This document shows positions 29,025-38,165 of a stretch of 46,748 bases of DNA, one piece after another. The translations under genes and the position numbers were made by a program. Position 1 is the stretch's first letter, and the number at the start of each line of letters is the position of its first letter. The DNA is from Gallionellales bacterium GWA2_55_18 (GTDB lineage Bacteria > Pseudomonadota > Gammaproteobacteria > Burkholderiales > Gallionellaceae), in assembly GCA_001801055.1 (NCBI GenBank), contig MGWP01000034.1, positions 1 to 46,748 of the forward strand, written 5' to 3'. The notes under the pieces are model-generated. The model searched no databases, had not been told where the DNA came from, and saw only the letters and a list, made by a program, of their open reading frames with translations.

Positions 29025-29677
29025 TCTTGATCGGATTGGGAATGCCGAGCGGCTGGCGCATCGGGATTCTGTTCTATAAAGCGCTTAACATGAAAGTCGC
29101 GTAGCGATTCGTTTGTCCCCTCTCCCGCTTGCGGGAGAGGGTTAGGGAGAGGGAAACGGGTATGGCGGTTTTCATCATCAATGATGGTGGCATTCTTGCC
29201 ATACCTGTTCGGCAGCTTGCCATCGCGGGCCATATATAACGATTCATTGCCGAGCACGATCAGCACCAGCAACACAACCATGAACGGCAACAGCCCCACG
29301 CCGCCGATCAGGGCGATGGTCGGTATTTTGGCACAGCCCATCATTTTGGAAAGCCATAAACCACCGCCGGAAATGACGCAGGTAATGACTAATAGCAGCA
29401 TGAAAAAACGGTTGCGCCGCGCGGCGATTTGCCAGTGCGCCTTGACGAACCACGTCTCACTACTGGCCGCTACCTGTCTGGCCTTGATGAGAATGTAGCC
29501 GATGATGGAAAACGAAATGACCGGCACCAGCGCAGGCGAATAGGGAAAACTGCCGAATACCGCAACAGTCGCACAGAACACGAAAATATGGTTGAAGATC
29601 AGGTTGATCAGGAAGATTTCGTGCGGCCATTTGGCGCGCCGCCCCTCTTCGGGTGAAATATCGAACTGTTGATGCAC
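29021..29677 (-). CDS. Hypothetical multi-TM membrane protein with repeat-derived tail
   Basis: 218 aa; several TM segments; C-terminal FPLPNPLPQAGEG is the translation of a dispersed repeat. Confidence 0.55.
   Translation of the reverse strand: MHQQFDISPEEGRRAKWPHEIFLINLIFNHIFVFCATVAVFGSFPYSPALVPVISFSIIGYILIKARQVAASSETWFVKAHWQIAARRNRFFMLLLVITCVISGGGLWLSKMMGCAKIPTIALIGGVGLLPFMVVLLVLIVLGNESLYMARDGKLPNRYGKNATIIDDENRHTRFPLPNPLPQAGEGTNESLRDFHVKRFIEQNPDAPAARHSQSDQE
29116..29153. repeat. CCCTCTCCCGCTTGCGGGAGAGGG(TTAGGGAGAGGG) dispersed hairpin
   Basis: CTCTCCCGCTTGCGGGAGAG perfect hairpin; second copy 37107-37146, degenerate copy near 42057-42080. Confidence 0.85.
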
Positions 29678-29817
29678 GTTTTTCCTCTTTTAATTTGTCA
29701 GGCTTTGGGCAACATCAGCACATCCGCCAACCTCAAGCGCGCGGCGTCCGCCTTTGGTAAAATGCCGGACGGAAAATCGCAAACTGTCCATTATTCGCCG
29801 CTGCTCTGGAGGTGAAT

Positions 29818-29910
29818 ATGACATGGATTGCGGCTTATATCAAACCATTGAAATGGTATGTTTGGCGCTATGCCGGCATATTCATTCAGGAACGTGACGG
29901 GTACTTATGA
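29818..29910 (+). CDS. Small ORF, 30 aa (MTWIAAYIKPLKWYVWRYAGIFIQERDGYL), coupled to hemN
   Basis: Perfect GGAGG 5 nt upstream of ATG; stop overlaps hemN start as ATGA. Below the size cutoff of the ORF track. Confidence 0.6.
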   Translation: MTWIAAYIKPLKWYVWRYAGIFIQERDGYL

Positions 29911-31301
29911 ATAAGGCAGTAAATCAACTGATCGTGGATCTGGAACTGATCCGCAGGCTGGATAAAAACGGCCCGCGCTACACCTCCTATCCGACCGCAG
30001 ACCGTTTTGCCGGGGATTTTAACGCGGAGAGTTACGCGAGATGGATAGCCAAGCGCAGGGCCGATGGCACCGCCCGCCCGCTGTCGCTGTATATCCATAT
30101 CCCGTTCTGCAACACGCTGTGTTTTTACTGCGCCTGCAACAAGATCATCACCAAGGATCGCAGCCAGTCCGCCGAATATGTGCGCTACCTGATCAAGGAA
30201 ATGGCGATGCAGGCGGAGCTGCTCGGGCCGGGGCAGGTTGTCGAACAGTTGCACTTCGGCGGCGGCACACCGACCTTCCTGAGCGATGACGAAATCCACC
30301 AGTTGATGGCGGCGATACGCCAGCACTTCAAGCTGGTGGAAGACGGCGAATACTCCATCGAGATCGACCCGCGCAAGGTCAGCGACGCGACCATCGCGCT
30401 GCTCGGCAAGGAAGGTTTTAACCGCATCAGCATCGGCGTGCAGGATTTCGATGCCGAGGTGCAGCGCGCGGTGAACCGCCTCCAGAGCGAGGAAGAGACC
30501 CTGCGCATCATCAAGGCGTCGCGCGCCAACGGTTTCAAATCGGTCAGCATCGACCTGATCTACGGCCTGCCCAAGCAGACGCTGCAAGGCTTCGGCGTAA
30601 CGCTGGACAAGGTGATCGCCGCTAACCCGGATCGCCTGTCCATTTACAACTACGCGCACATGCCAACCATTTTCATGCCGCAGCGGCGCATCGACGAACA
30701 GGATTTGCCCGCGCCGCAAGTGAAGCTGGACATCCTCAGCCTGGCGGTAAGCAAGCTGACCGAGGCGGGCTATGTGTACATCGGCATGGATCACTTTGCC
30801 AAGCCGGAAGACGAGCTCGCCGTGGCACAGCGCCAGGGCCGCCTGCACCGCAATTTTCAGGGCTATTCCACCCATTCGGATTGTGACCTGGTTGCGCTCG
30901 GCGTCAGCGCCATCGGCAAGATCGGCACGACCTATAGCCAGAATTACCGCGAGGCGGAAGAATATTACGGCGCGCTGGACAAAGGCCAGTTGCCGATCAT
31001 GCGCGGCATGGAATTGAATGACGACGATGTGATCCGGCGCGCCATCATCCAGGCATTGATGTGCCACTTCGAGCTTGCCAAAAATACTTTCGATACTGAT
31101 TACCGCATCGAATTCGACAAATATTTCGCCACCGAGCTGGAAGAGCTGCGCGAATACGAGCGCGAAGGCCTGCTGGAAATGACTCCGCAGCAAATCACCG
31201 TGACGCCGAAGGGACGCATGCTGATCCGCAACATCTGCATGGTGTTCGATAAGTACCTGCGCACCCGCACGGAGCATGCGCGCTACTCGAAAGTAATTTA
31301 G
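29907..31301 (+). CDS. hemN: Oxygen-independent coproporphyrinogen III oxidase
   Basis: 464 aa; RYTSYPTADRF, YIHIPFCNTLCFYCACNKI, GGGTPTFLS. Confidence 0.95.
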   Translation: MNKAVNQLIVDLELIRRLDKNGPRYTSYPTADRFAGDFNAESYARWIAKRRADGTARPLSLYIHIPFCNTLCFYCACNKIITKDRSQSAEYVRYLIKEMAMQAELLGPGQVVEQLHFGGGTPTFLSDDEIHQLMAAIRQHFKLVEDGEYSIEIDPRKVSDATIALLGKEGFNRISIGVQDFDAEVQRAVNRLQSEEETLRIIKASRANGFKSVSIDLIYGLPKQTLQGFGVTLDKVIAANPDRLSIYNYAHMPTIFMPQRRIDEQDLPAPQVKLDILSLAVSKLTEAGYVYIGMDHFAKPEDELAVAQRQGRLHRNFQGYSTHSDCDLVALGVSAIGKIGTTYSQNYREAEEYYGALDKGQLPIMRGMELNDDDVIRRAIIQALMCHFELAKNTFDTDYRIEFDKYFATELEELREYEREGLLEMTPQQITVTPKGRMLIRNICMVFDKYLRTRTEHARYSKVI

Positions 31302-31382
31302 CAGGGCATCGTAAAATTACTGTTGGCCTTGATTAGCCACAAAACTCAACTGTGTGTTTGTTAGCTGTTTTAGAGTAACCAA

Positions 31383-31424
31383 GGGTGGACTATGCCCGCC
31401 ATGTCGTGCATAACCCGACCTACA
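31383..31424. repeat. Intergenic GGGTGGACTATGCCC...GCATAACCCGACCTAC repeat
   Basis: Same family as 8879-8946 and 38080-38123. Confidence 0.7.
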
Positions 31425-31601
31425 TTGCGTTCCAATTCATCCGACTTAGACTCGCCAATGCATTGCCTGAACTTCGTGGCTAATCAGGGCTGTTGATGTT
31501 TTCAACAACCCGCATCTCGCCAGTAACGGGTGCCCATCTCTACCCCATTCAGTGTTTAATTCAGCTCGGCAGCGGTGCTTTGCAAAAATTTCAATTGAGA
31601 A

Positions 31602-32765
31602 TCACATGCCTGCGTCAGCCCGCAACGCTGCTGCCTTATCTGTACTCTCCCACTTGAATTCGGGTTCTTCACGGCCAAAGTGACCGTAAGCCGCTGTCTT
31701 CTGGTAAATCGGGCGCAACAGGTCGAGCATTTGCACGATGCCTTTCGGGCGCAGGTCGAAATGCTTCTTGACCAATTCCGCGATCTTCTCATCGGAGACC
31801 TTGCCGGTGCCGTAGGTGGTAACCCAGACGCTGGTGGGGTGCGCCACGCCGATCGCGTAGGAAATCTGAATCAGGCATTTGCTGGCCAAGCCGGCAGCGA
31901 CGATGTTCTTGGCGACATAACGACCAGCGTAAGCAGCCGAGCGGTCTACCTTGGACGGATCCTTGCCGGAGAATGCGCCGCCGCCATGCGGTGCCGCTCC
32001 GCCGTAGGTGTCGACGATGATCTTGCGTCCGGTCAGGCCACAGTCTCCCTGAGGGCCTCCGACAACAAAACGCCCGGTCGGGTTGACCAGATATTTTATA
32101 TCGCCCTTGATCAATTCTTTCGGCAGAACCGGCTTGATAATTTCCTCGATAACCGCTTCGCGGATTTGCTCCAGTTTCATTTCCGGCGCATGCTGGGTCG
32201 AAATCACCACCGTATCGATAGAGTGCGGTTTGCTATCCACATAACGGACGGTAACCTGTGATTTGGCATCCGGGCGCAGCCAACTCAGTCGGCCATCGCG
32301 GCGCAGTTGCGCCTGGCGCTCCATCGCGCGGTGCGCCAGGTAAATCGGCAGCGGCATCAAGGTATCTGTTTCGTCGCAGGCGTAGCCGAACATCAGCCCC
32401 TGGTCGCCAGCGCCCTGATCCATATTGTCGTCATAGGCCTTGTTTACGCCCTGCGCGATATCCGGGCTTTGTTTGTCGTAGGCAACCAGCACCGCGCAGC
32501 CCTTGTAGTCGATGCCGTATTCGGTGTTGTCGTAGCCGATACGCTTGATCGTGTCGCGCGCCACCTGAATGTAATCGACATTGGCGGAGGTGGTAATCTC
32601 GCCGGCCAGCACCACGAGGCCGGTGTTGCATAGTGTTTCTGCAGCAACGCGCGAATGCTTGTCCTGCGCCAGAATGGCATCGACGATGGCATCTGAAATC
32701 TGGTCTGCCACCTTGTCGGGATGACCTTCGGACACTGATTCAGACGTAAACAAATATTCGCTCAT
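31602..32765 (-). CDS. metK: S-adenosylmethionine synthetase
   Basis: 387 aa; [57 protein letters not shown]. Confidence 0.97.
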   Translation of the reverse strand: MSEYLFTSESVSEGHPDKVADQISDAIVDAILAQDKHSRVAAETLCNTGLVVLAGEITTSANVDYIQVARDTIKRIGYDNTEYGIDYKGCAVLVAYDKQSPDIAQGVNKAYDDNMDQGAGDQGLMFGYACDETDTLMPLPIYLAHRAMERQAQLRRDGRLSWLRPDAKSQVTVRYVDSKPHSIDTVVISTQHAPEMKLEQIREAVIEEIIKPVLPKELIKGDIKYLVNPTGRFVVGGPQGDCGLTGRKIIVDTYGGAAPHGGGAFSGKDPSKVDRSAAYAGRYVAKNIVAAGLASKCLIQISYAIGVAHPTSVWVTTYGTGKVSDEKIAELVKKHFDLRPKGIVQMLDLLRPIYQKTAAYGHFGREEPEFKWESTDKAAALRADAGM

Positions 32766-32950
32766 GGTTTTTCGCTTTATCGTAAAAAGTTAAAGGGCAG
32801 GTATTCTACCAAATCATGCCAAACTTGGCAGCATTAGCCATTGCCCATGAATCGCATGCGAGCCTAAACGAAGGGATAGCCGGACAATCAGGATTTTGTG
32901 ATAAGCTACGCGCCATTGTGATATCACTCGTTTACTGAGCGATTTATTTC

Positions 32951-34090
32951 ATGCCCCCCGTTTCTGCCAGTTCTCTAGCAAACTCGTTGCTGCGCCGCGA
33001 AATCCTTGATTTGCACGCCTATCATGTGCCGGATAGTGCTGGCTACATCAAGCTTGATGCGATGGAAAATCCTTATGCCGTACCGCAGGAATTGCGCGAG
33101 GAAATTGCCGTCACCGTGGCGCATGCCGCCATTAACCGCTATCCCGACCCCGACCCTGCATATCTAAAGAAAAAAATTCGCAACGTAACCGGCTTGCCTC
33201 CAGAAATAGGCGTGCTGCTCGGCAACGGTTCGGATGAGCTGATCCAGTTGCTGGCGATGGCAACAAACAAGCCCGGCGCGACGCTGTTGAGCGTGGAACC
33301 GTCGTTCGTGATGTACAAAATGATCGCGACCTTTACCGGGATGCGTTATGTGGGTGTGCCACTGGTGGACAATTCCGGAGTGAACAAGCCCGGGACAACC
33401 CATTCGGGGGTGGCGGATTTTTCGCTGGATTTGTCGGCGACTCTCGCCGCGATTCGGCGCGAACAACCCGCACTGGTATTTCTGGCTTATCCGAACAACC
33501 CCACCGGCAATCTTTTCCCGGCAGATGCAGTAGCACAAATCATTGCGGAATCGCCCGGCCTAGTGGTGGTGGACGAAGCCTATTACGCTTTTGCCTGCGG
33601 CAGCTTCATTCCTCACTTGGCGAGCTATCCTAATCTGCTGGTGATGCGCACTTTTTCCAAACTCGGCATGGCGGGTCTGCGGCTGGGCTTTCTGGCGGGT
33701 AGCGCGGCATGGCTGGAGCAGTTGGAAAAGCTGCGCTTGCCGTATAATATCGGTGTTTTACCGCAACTGGTCGCAGGAAAGCTGCTGGAACATCACGATG
33801 TGCTGTTGCGGCAAGCGGAACAAATCAAGCAAGATCGCGCCGGACTGTATCGGCAATTGAGCGAAATCGCCGCTGTGCGGGTTTATCCCAGCGAGGCCAA
33901 TTTTTTGCTGTTCCGCGTGGCGAATGCCACGGGAGTATTCGACGGCCTGAAGCGGCGCGGCGTGCTGATCAAGAATCTGAACGGCGGACATCCGATGCTC
34001 AACGGATGTTTGCGCGTGACAGTGGGCACACCGGAAGAAAACGAGCGGTTTATGGCAGCATTAAAAGAAATCATTATTCAACCCGCATAG
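32951..34090 (+). CDS. hisC: Histidinol-phosphate aminotransferase
   Basis: 379 aa; VFLAYPNNPTGNLF, MRTFSKLGMAGLRLGF; first gene of the his block; apparent ~15-aa insertion. Confidence 0.95.
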   Translation: MPPVSASSLANSLLRREILDLHAYHVPDSAGYIKLDAMENPYAVPQELREEIAVTVAHAAINRYPDPDPAYLKKKIRNVTGLPPEIGVLLGNGSDELIQLLAMATNKPGATLLSVEPSFVMYKMIATFTGMRYVGVPLVDNSGVNKPGTTHSGVADFSLDLSATLAAIRREQPALVFLAYPNNPTGNLFPADAVAQIIAESPGLVVVDEAYYAFACGSFIPHLASYPNLLVMRTFSKLGMAGLRLGFLAGSAAWLEQLEKLRLPYNIGVLPQLVAGKLLEHHDVLLRQAEQIKQDRAGLYRQLSEIAAVRVYPSEANFLLFRVANATGVFDGLKRRGVLIKNLNGGHPMLNGCLRVTVGTPEENERFMAALKEIIIQPA

Positions 34091-34099
34091 GGCAAAATC

Positions 34100-34687
34100 A
34101 TGCGTAGCGCGAAAGTTTCACGCAATACACTGGAAACGCAAATTACCGTCGAGTTGAATCTGGACGGCAATGGACAGGCCAAATTCGACACCGGCCTGCC
34201 GTTCCTCGACCACATGCTCGACCAGATCGCGCGGCATGGCTTGCTGGACATCAGCATTGCGGCCAAGGGCGACCTTCATATCGATGCGCATCACACTGTG
34301 GAAGATATCGGTATCACACTGGGCCAGGCGTTCAACCAGGCAGTCGGCGACAAGAAAGGCTTGCGCCGCTACGGTCACGCCTATGTGCCACTGGACGAAT
34401 CCCTGTCGCGCGTGGTGCTGGACGTTTCGGGGCGCCCCGGCATGGTGTTCAATTGCAAATTTGTGCGCGATAGCATCGGCGAATTCGAGGCAGACCTCAT
34501 CAACGAATTCTTCCAGGGCTTTGTCAATCATGCTCTGGTTACGTTGCACATCGACAACCTGGCAGGCAACAATGCCCACCATCAGGCCGAAACGATTTTC
34601 AAGGCCTTCGGCCGCGCGTTGCGCATGGCGGTGGAGCTTGACCCGCGCATGGCCGGCGTGATGCCTTCCACCAAGGGTACTCTGTAA
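34100..34687 (+). CDS. hisB: Imidazoleglycerol-phosphate dehydratase
   Basis: 195 aa; [45 protein letters not shown]. Confidence 0.96.
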   Translation: MRSAKVSRNTLETQITVELNLDGNGQAKFDTGLPFLDHMLDQIARHGLLDISIAAKGDLHIDAHHTVEDIGITLGQAFNQAVGDKKGLRRYGHAYVPLDESLSRVVLDVSGRPGMVFNCKFVRDSIGEFEADLINEFFQGFVNHALVTLHIDNLAGNNAHHQAETIFKAFGRALRMAVELDPRMAGVMPSTKGTL

Positions 34688-34693
34688 GTTGAA

Positions 34694-35407
34694 ATGATCG
34701 ATGTTGCCGTTGTAGATTACGGGATGGGCAACTTGCGCTCGGTCGAACAGGCTTTGCGCAAAGTGGCTCCCAATGACAAAATTATCGTAAGCGACGATGC
34801 AGGGGTAATTGCGAATGCACGGCGTGTGGTGTTTCCCGGACAGGGCGCGATGCCTGACTGCATGCGTGAACTGGAAACGCGCGGTTTGCGCAATGCCGTG
34901 CTGGAAGCAGCGCGCAACAAACCTTTCCTCGGCATTTGCATCGGTCTGCAAATGCTGTTCGAGCACAGCACCGAGGGTAATGTGGCGGGGCTGGGCATCT
35001 TGCGCGGCGAAGTCGTGCGCTTTGCCAGTGACCTGCGCGATGCGCAGGGCAGCAGACTCAAGGTGCCGCACATGGGCTGGAACCGGGTACATCAAATATC
35101 AACGCCTCGCCCGGAAGTCGAAGATGCGCTTGCTTTTTCCACCGCTGGAGGGGGAAAGTTGGACAGCGGGTTAGCTGGAACTCACCCGCTGTGGAATGGC
35201 ATCGGCCAAAATGCGCGTTTTTATTTTGTGCACAGCTATTATGTGCGCCCGCAAGATGCGGCGCTGATACAAGCAACCAGCGACTACCCGCAGCCTTTTG
35301 TCTGCGCGGTGGCGCGGGACAATTTGTTCGGGGTGCAATTTCACCCGGAAAAAAGCCAAACAGCAGGGCTGAAACTGCTGCAAAATTTCGTGCAATGGAA
35401 CCCTTAA
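34694..35407 (+). CDS. hisH: Imidazole glycerol phosphate synthase subunit HisH, with insertion
   Basis: 237 aa; VVDYGMGNLRSVEQAL, LGICIGLQMLFEHSTEG, GVQFHPEKSQ. Confidence 0.95.
   Translation: MIDVAVVDYGMGNLRSVEQALRKVAPNDKIIVSDDAGVIANARRVVFPGQGAMPDCMRELETRGLRNAVLEAARNKPFLGICIGLQMLFEHSTEGNVAGLGILRGEVVRFASDLRDAQGSRLKVPHMGWNRVHQISTPRPEVEDALAFSTAGGGKLDSGLAGTHPLWNGIGQNARFYFVHSYYVRPQDAALIQATSDYPQPFVCAVARDNLFGVQFHPEKSQTAGLKLLQNFVQWNP
35130..35178 (+). repeat. Dispersed-repeat-like insert inside hisH
   Basis: GGGGGAAAGTTGGACAG (35150-35166) matches the reverse complement of the hairpin repeat at 37060-37097 at 16/17, with flanking similarity (CTTT.. and ..GCTGG). Confidence 0.6.
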
Positions 35408-35423
35408 TTTCTAACGTACTGCT

Positions 35424-36188
35424 ATGCTAATTATTCCCGCGATTGATTTGAAAGACGGTCATTGTGTGCGCCTCAAACAGGGCGTGATGGAAAATGCCAC
35501 GGTATTTTCCGAAGATCCTGCTGCGATGGCGCAGCATTGGCTGGAGCAAGGCGCACGCCGCCTGCATCTAGTGGATTTGAACGGCGCGTTCGCCGGCAAA
35601 CCGAAGAACGAAGTTGCGGTGCGCGGCATCATTGAGGCGATGGGCGACAGCGATGTGCCTGTGCAACTGGGCGGTGGCATCCGCGACCTGGAAACCATCG
35701 AACGTTATCTCGACATCGGAGTCAGCTATATCATCATCGGGACGGCTGCGGTCAAGGTGCCGGGCTTTCTGCATGAAGCCTGCGATGCCTTTCCCGGACA
35801 TATCATGGTAGGTTTAGATGCTAAGGGCGGCAAAGTGGCGGTGGATGGCTGGTCGAAATTGACCGGCCACGACGTGGCCGATCTGGCAAAACGTTTTGAA
35901 GGTTATGGCGTGGAGGCGATCATTTACACCGACATCGGTCGCGACGGCATGTTATCCGGCGTGAACATTCCGGCCACGGTGGAGTTGGCCAGCCCGCTGC
36001 ATGTGCCGGTGATCGCCAGCGGCGGCATCACCAATCTGGACGACGTGCGCGCCTTGTGTGCGGTGTATCAGGAAGGCATCACCGGTGCGATAACTGGCCG
36101 TGCGATCTATGAAGGTTCGCTGGATTTGCGAGCCGCACAAGCGTTGGCAGACGAGCTGACTCCGATCAAGTTATCATTTAATCGCTAA
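35424..36188 (+). CDS. hisA: Phosphoribosylformimino-5-aminoimidazole carboxamide ribotide isomerase
   Basis: [38 protein letters not shown]. Confidence 0.96.
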   Translation: MLIIPAIDLKDGHCVRLKQGVMENATVFSEDPAAMAQHWLEQGARRLHLVDLNGAFAGKPKNEVAVRGIIEAMGDSDVPVQLGGGIRDLETIERYLDIGVSYIIIGTAAVKVPGFLHEACDAFPGHIMVGLDAKGGKVAVDGWSKLTGHDVADLAKRFEGYGVEAIIYTDIGRDGMLSGVNIPATVELASPLHVPVIASGGITNLDDVRALCAVYQEGITGAITGRAIYEGSLDLRAAQALADELTPIKLSFNR

Positions 36189-36194
36189 GTTTGG

Positions 36195-36953
36195 ATGCTT
36201 GCCAAAAGAATCATTCCTTGCTTGGACGTAACTGCCGGTCGCGTGGTCAAGGGCGTCAGTTTCGTCGAATTGCGCGATGCCGGCGATCCGGTGGAAATTG
36301 CGCGCCGCTATGACGAGCAGGGTGCGGATGAACTGACTTTTCTCGACATTACCGCCAGTTCGGATGACCGGGGAATCATCTTCCGCATCATCGAGCAGGT
36401 CGCTTCGCAGGTGTTCATTCCGCTAACCGTCGGCGGAGGGGTGCGCGAAGTCGGCGATGTGCGAAACTTGCTAAATGCCGGAGCCGACAAGGTCAGCATC
36501 AACACTTCCGCCGTGCTGAATCCGCAACTGGTCGCGGATGCCGCCGGGCGCTACGGTTCGCAGTGCATCGTGGTGGCGATCGATGCGAAGCAGACCGGAA
36601 CAGGATGCTGGGAAGTGTTCACCCACGGCGGACGCAAGGCAACGGGGCTGGATGCGGTGAAGTGGGCAAAAAAGATGCAAGGCTTGGGCGCGGGCGAAAT
36701 CCTGCTGACCAGCATGGATCGTGACGGGCAAAAGAACGGCTTCGACCTGCCGTTGACGCGCGCGGTAACAGATGCGCTGGAAATCCCGGTGATTGCCAGC
36801 GGCGGGGTGGGGAACCTGCAACATCTCGCCGATGGGGTGAAACAGGGCGGTGCAGATGCGGTGCTGGCGGCGAGTATTTTCCATTTCGGCGAATACACCG
36901 TCCAGCAGGCCAAGCAGTTCATGGCGACGCAGGGCATCGAGGTGCGGTTATGA
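36195..36953 (+). CDS. hisF: Imidazole glycerol phosphate synthase subunit HisF
   Basis: [37 protein letters not shown]. Confidence 0.97.
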   Translation: MLAKRIIPCLDVTAGRVVKGVSFVELRDAGDPVEIARRYDEQGADELTFLDITASSDDRGIIFRIIEQVASQVFIPLTVGGGVREVGDVRNLLNAGADKVSINTSAVLNPQLVADAAGRYGSQCIVVAIDAKQTGTGCWEVFTHGGRKATGLDAVKWAKKMQGLGAGEILLTSMDRDGQKNGFDLPLTRAVTDALEIPVIASGGVGNLQHLADGVKQGGADAVLAASIFHFGEYTVQQAKQFMATQGIEVRL

Positions 36954-37000
36954 CACGGTGCGCGAAAGCGACGAGTGCGGGAATAACCGCATCGCACCTC

Positions 37001-37039
37001 CTCCCGCAAACGGCTGGCTACGCCAGTAACGTGTCGGAG
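37001..37039 (+). repeat. E element (copy E1), intact
   Basis: CTCCCGCAAACGGCTGGCTACGCCAGTAACGTGTCGGAG with central hairpin CTGGC-TAC-GCCAG. Confidence 0.85.
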
Positions 37040-37179
37040 GTGCGGTTATGACACGGTGCGCCAGCCCTCTATCCAACTTTCCCCCAAAGGGGGAAAGAGC
37101 GATCGCCTCCTCTCCCGCTTGCGGGAGAGGAATGAGGAGAGGGGAGGCGACGAGTGCGGGAATAACCGCATCGCACCTC

Positions 37180-37235
37180 CTGATGGAACTACTAGCCAAT
37201 CCACTAAGCCCGCAAGCGGGCAAGTGGCTGGTTAT
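37180..37235 (+). repeat. REP-like element, copy C (left arm of REPIN-like doublet)
   Basis: CTGATGGAACTACTAGCCAATCCACTAAGCCCGCAAGCGGGCAAGTGGCTGGTTAT. Confidence 0.8.
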
Positions 37236-37257
37236 TCCGCAAACGGCTGGCTACGCC

Positions 37258-37319
37258 ATAACCAGCGACTTGGCGAGCGTTGTTTGCTCGCCTAGTCGAA
37301 TGGCTAGTAGTTGCATCAG
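37258..37319 (-). repeat. REP-like element, copy D (right arm, inverted)
   Basis: - strand CTGATGCAACTACTAGCCATTCGACTAGGCGAGCAAACAACGCTCGCCAAGTCGCTGGTTAT. Confidence 0.8.
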
Positions 37320-37340
37320 TAACGTGTCGGAGGTGCGACT

Positions 37341-37730
37341 ATGAAAGAAAAATGGCTGAACAAGGTGAACTGGTCCGAAGATGGGCTGGTAGCGGCCGTC
37401 GCGCAGGATGCCACTACCGGGCGTGTGCTGACGGTGGCGTGGATGAACCGCGAGGCATTGAAACAGACCTGGCAAAAAAATGAGACAGTGTATTGGTCGC
37501 GTTCGCGCAAGAAACTTTGGCACAAAGGTGAAGAGTCTGGGCATGTTCAAAAGGTAAAAGAAATTTACCTCGATTGCGACGGCGATGCGGTCCTGCTGCT
37601 GGTTGAACAACAGGGCGGCATAGCCTGCCATACCGGGCATGAAAGCTGTTTTTATAGCCGTCTGGAAAAAGAGGAGTGGGTGGAAGTGGATGCGGCGCTG
37701 AAATCTCCCGATGAGATTTACAAAAAATGA
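37341..37730 (+). CDS. hisI: Phosphoribosyl-AMP cyclohydrolase
   Basis: 129 aa; [47 protein letters not shown]. Confidence 0.96.
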   Translation: MKEKWLNKVNWSEDGLVAAVAQDATTGRVLTVAWMNREALKQTWQKNETVYWSRSRKKLWHKGEESGHVQKVKEIYLDCDGDAVLLLVEQQGGIACHTGHESCFYSRLEKEEWVEVDAALKSPDEIYKK

Positions 37731-38077
37731 ACTCTGAAAAAACGAATCAGGAAAAAATGAACCAGGATATTTTGCAACGATTGACGGAAACGCTGAAGGC
37801 GCGCAAACAGGCATCGCCGGAGAGTTCCTACGTTGCCAAACTGTTCAACAAGGGCGAAGATGCCATCCTGAAAAAAATCGGCGAGGAAGCGACAGAAGTT
37901 ATTCTGGCGAGCAAGGGAGGCGACAAAACGCATCTGGTATATGAAACTGCCGATTTGTGGTTTCATTGCATGGTGTTGCTGGCCAAGCACGGCTTGAATG
38001 CTGACGATGTGCTGAACGAGTTGGCGCGCCGCGAAGGCTTATCGGGTATTGCCGAAAAAGAAAGCCGCAAAGAATAA
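37727..38077 (+). CDS. hisE: Phosphoribosyl-ATP pyrophosphatase
   Basis: 116 aa; [30 protein letters not shown]. Confidence 0.95.
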   Translation: MNSEKTNQEKMNQDILQRLTETLKARKQASPESSYVAKLFNKGEDAILKKIGEEATEVILASKGGDKTHLVYETADLWFHCMVLLAKHGLNADDVLNELARREGLSGIAEKESRKE

Positions 38078-38079
38078 CT

Positions 38080-38123
38080 GTAGGGTGTGCTGCGCCCACC
38101 ATGCCGGGCGCAGCCCGACCTAC
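38080..38123. repeat. GTAGGGTG...GCGCAGCCCGACCTAC intergenic palindrome
   Basis: CTGCGCCC-ACCATGCC-GGGCGCAG stem with GTAGG/CCTAC outer arms. Confidence 0.7.
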
Positions 38124-38165
38124 ATTTAACTCCTTATAATGTATTAAGGTATCAAGGGGCAGCGA

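Larger units (their letters stand above)
36939..37340. repeat. Composite nested repeat accretion between hisF and hisI
   Basis: Three copies of GAGGTGCG(GT/AC)TATGA (36939, 37037, 37330); a 98-bp unit, then the same unit carrying three extra inserts. Confidence 0.85.

Noticed and set aside
29886-31277. 463-aa - strand ORF antisense to hemN
   Set aside because: Shadow ORF; hemN on + has clear radical SAM motifs.
31507-31537. CCGCATCTCGCCAGTAACGGGTGC as a possible E element relic
   Set aside because: Only GCCAGTAACG is shared; too short to distinguish from chance.
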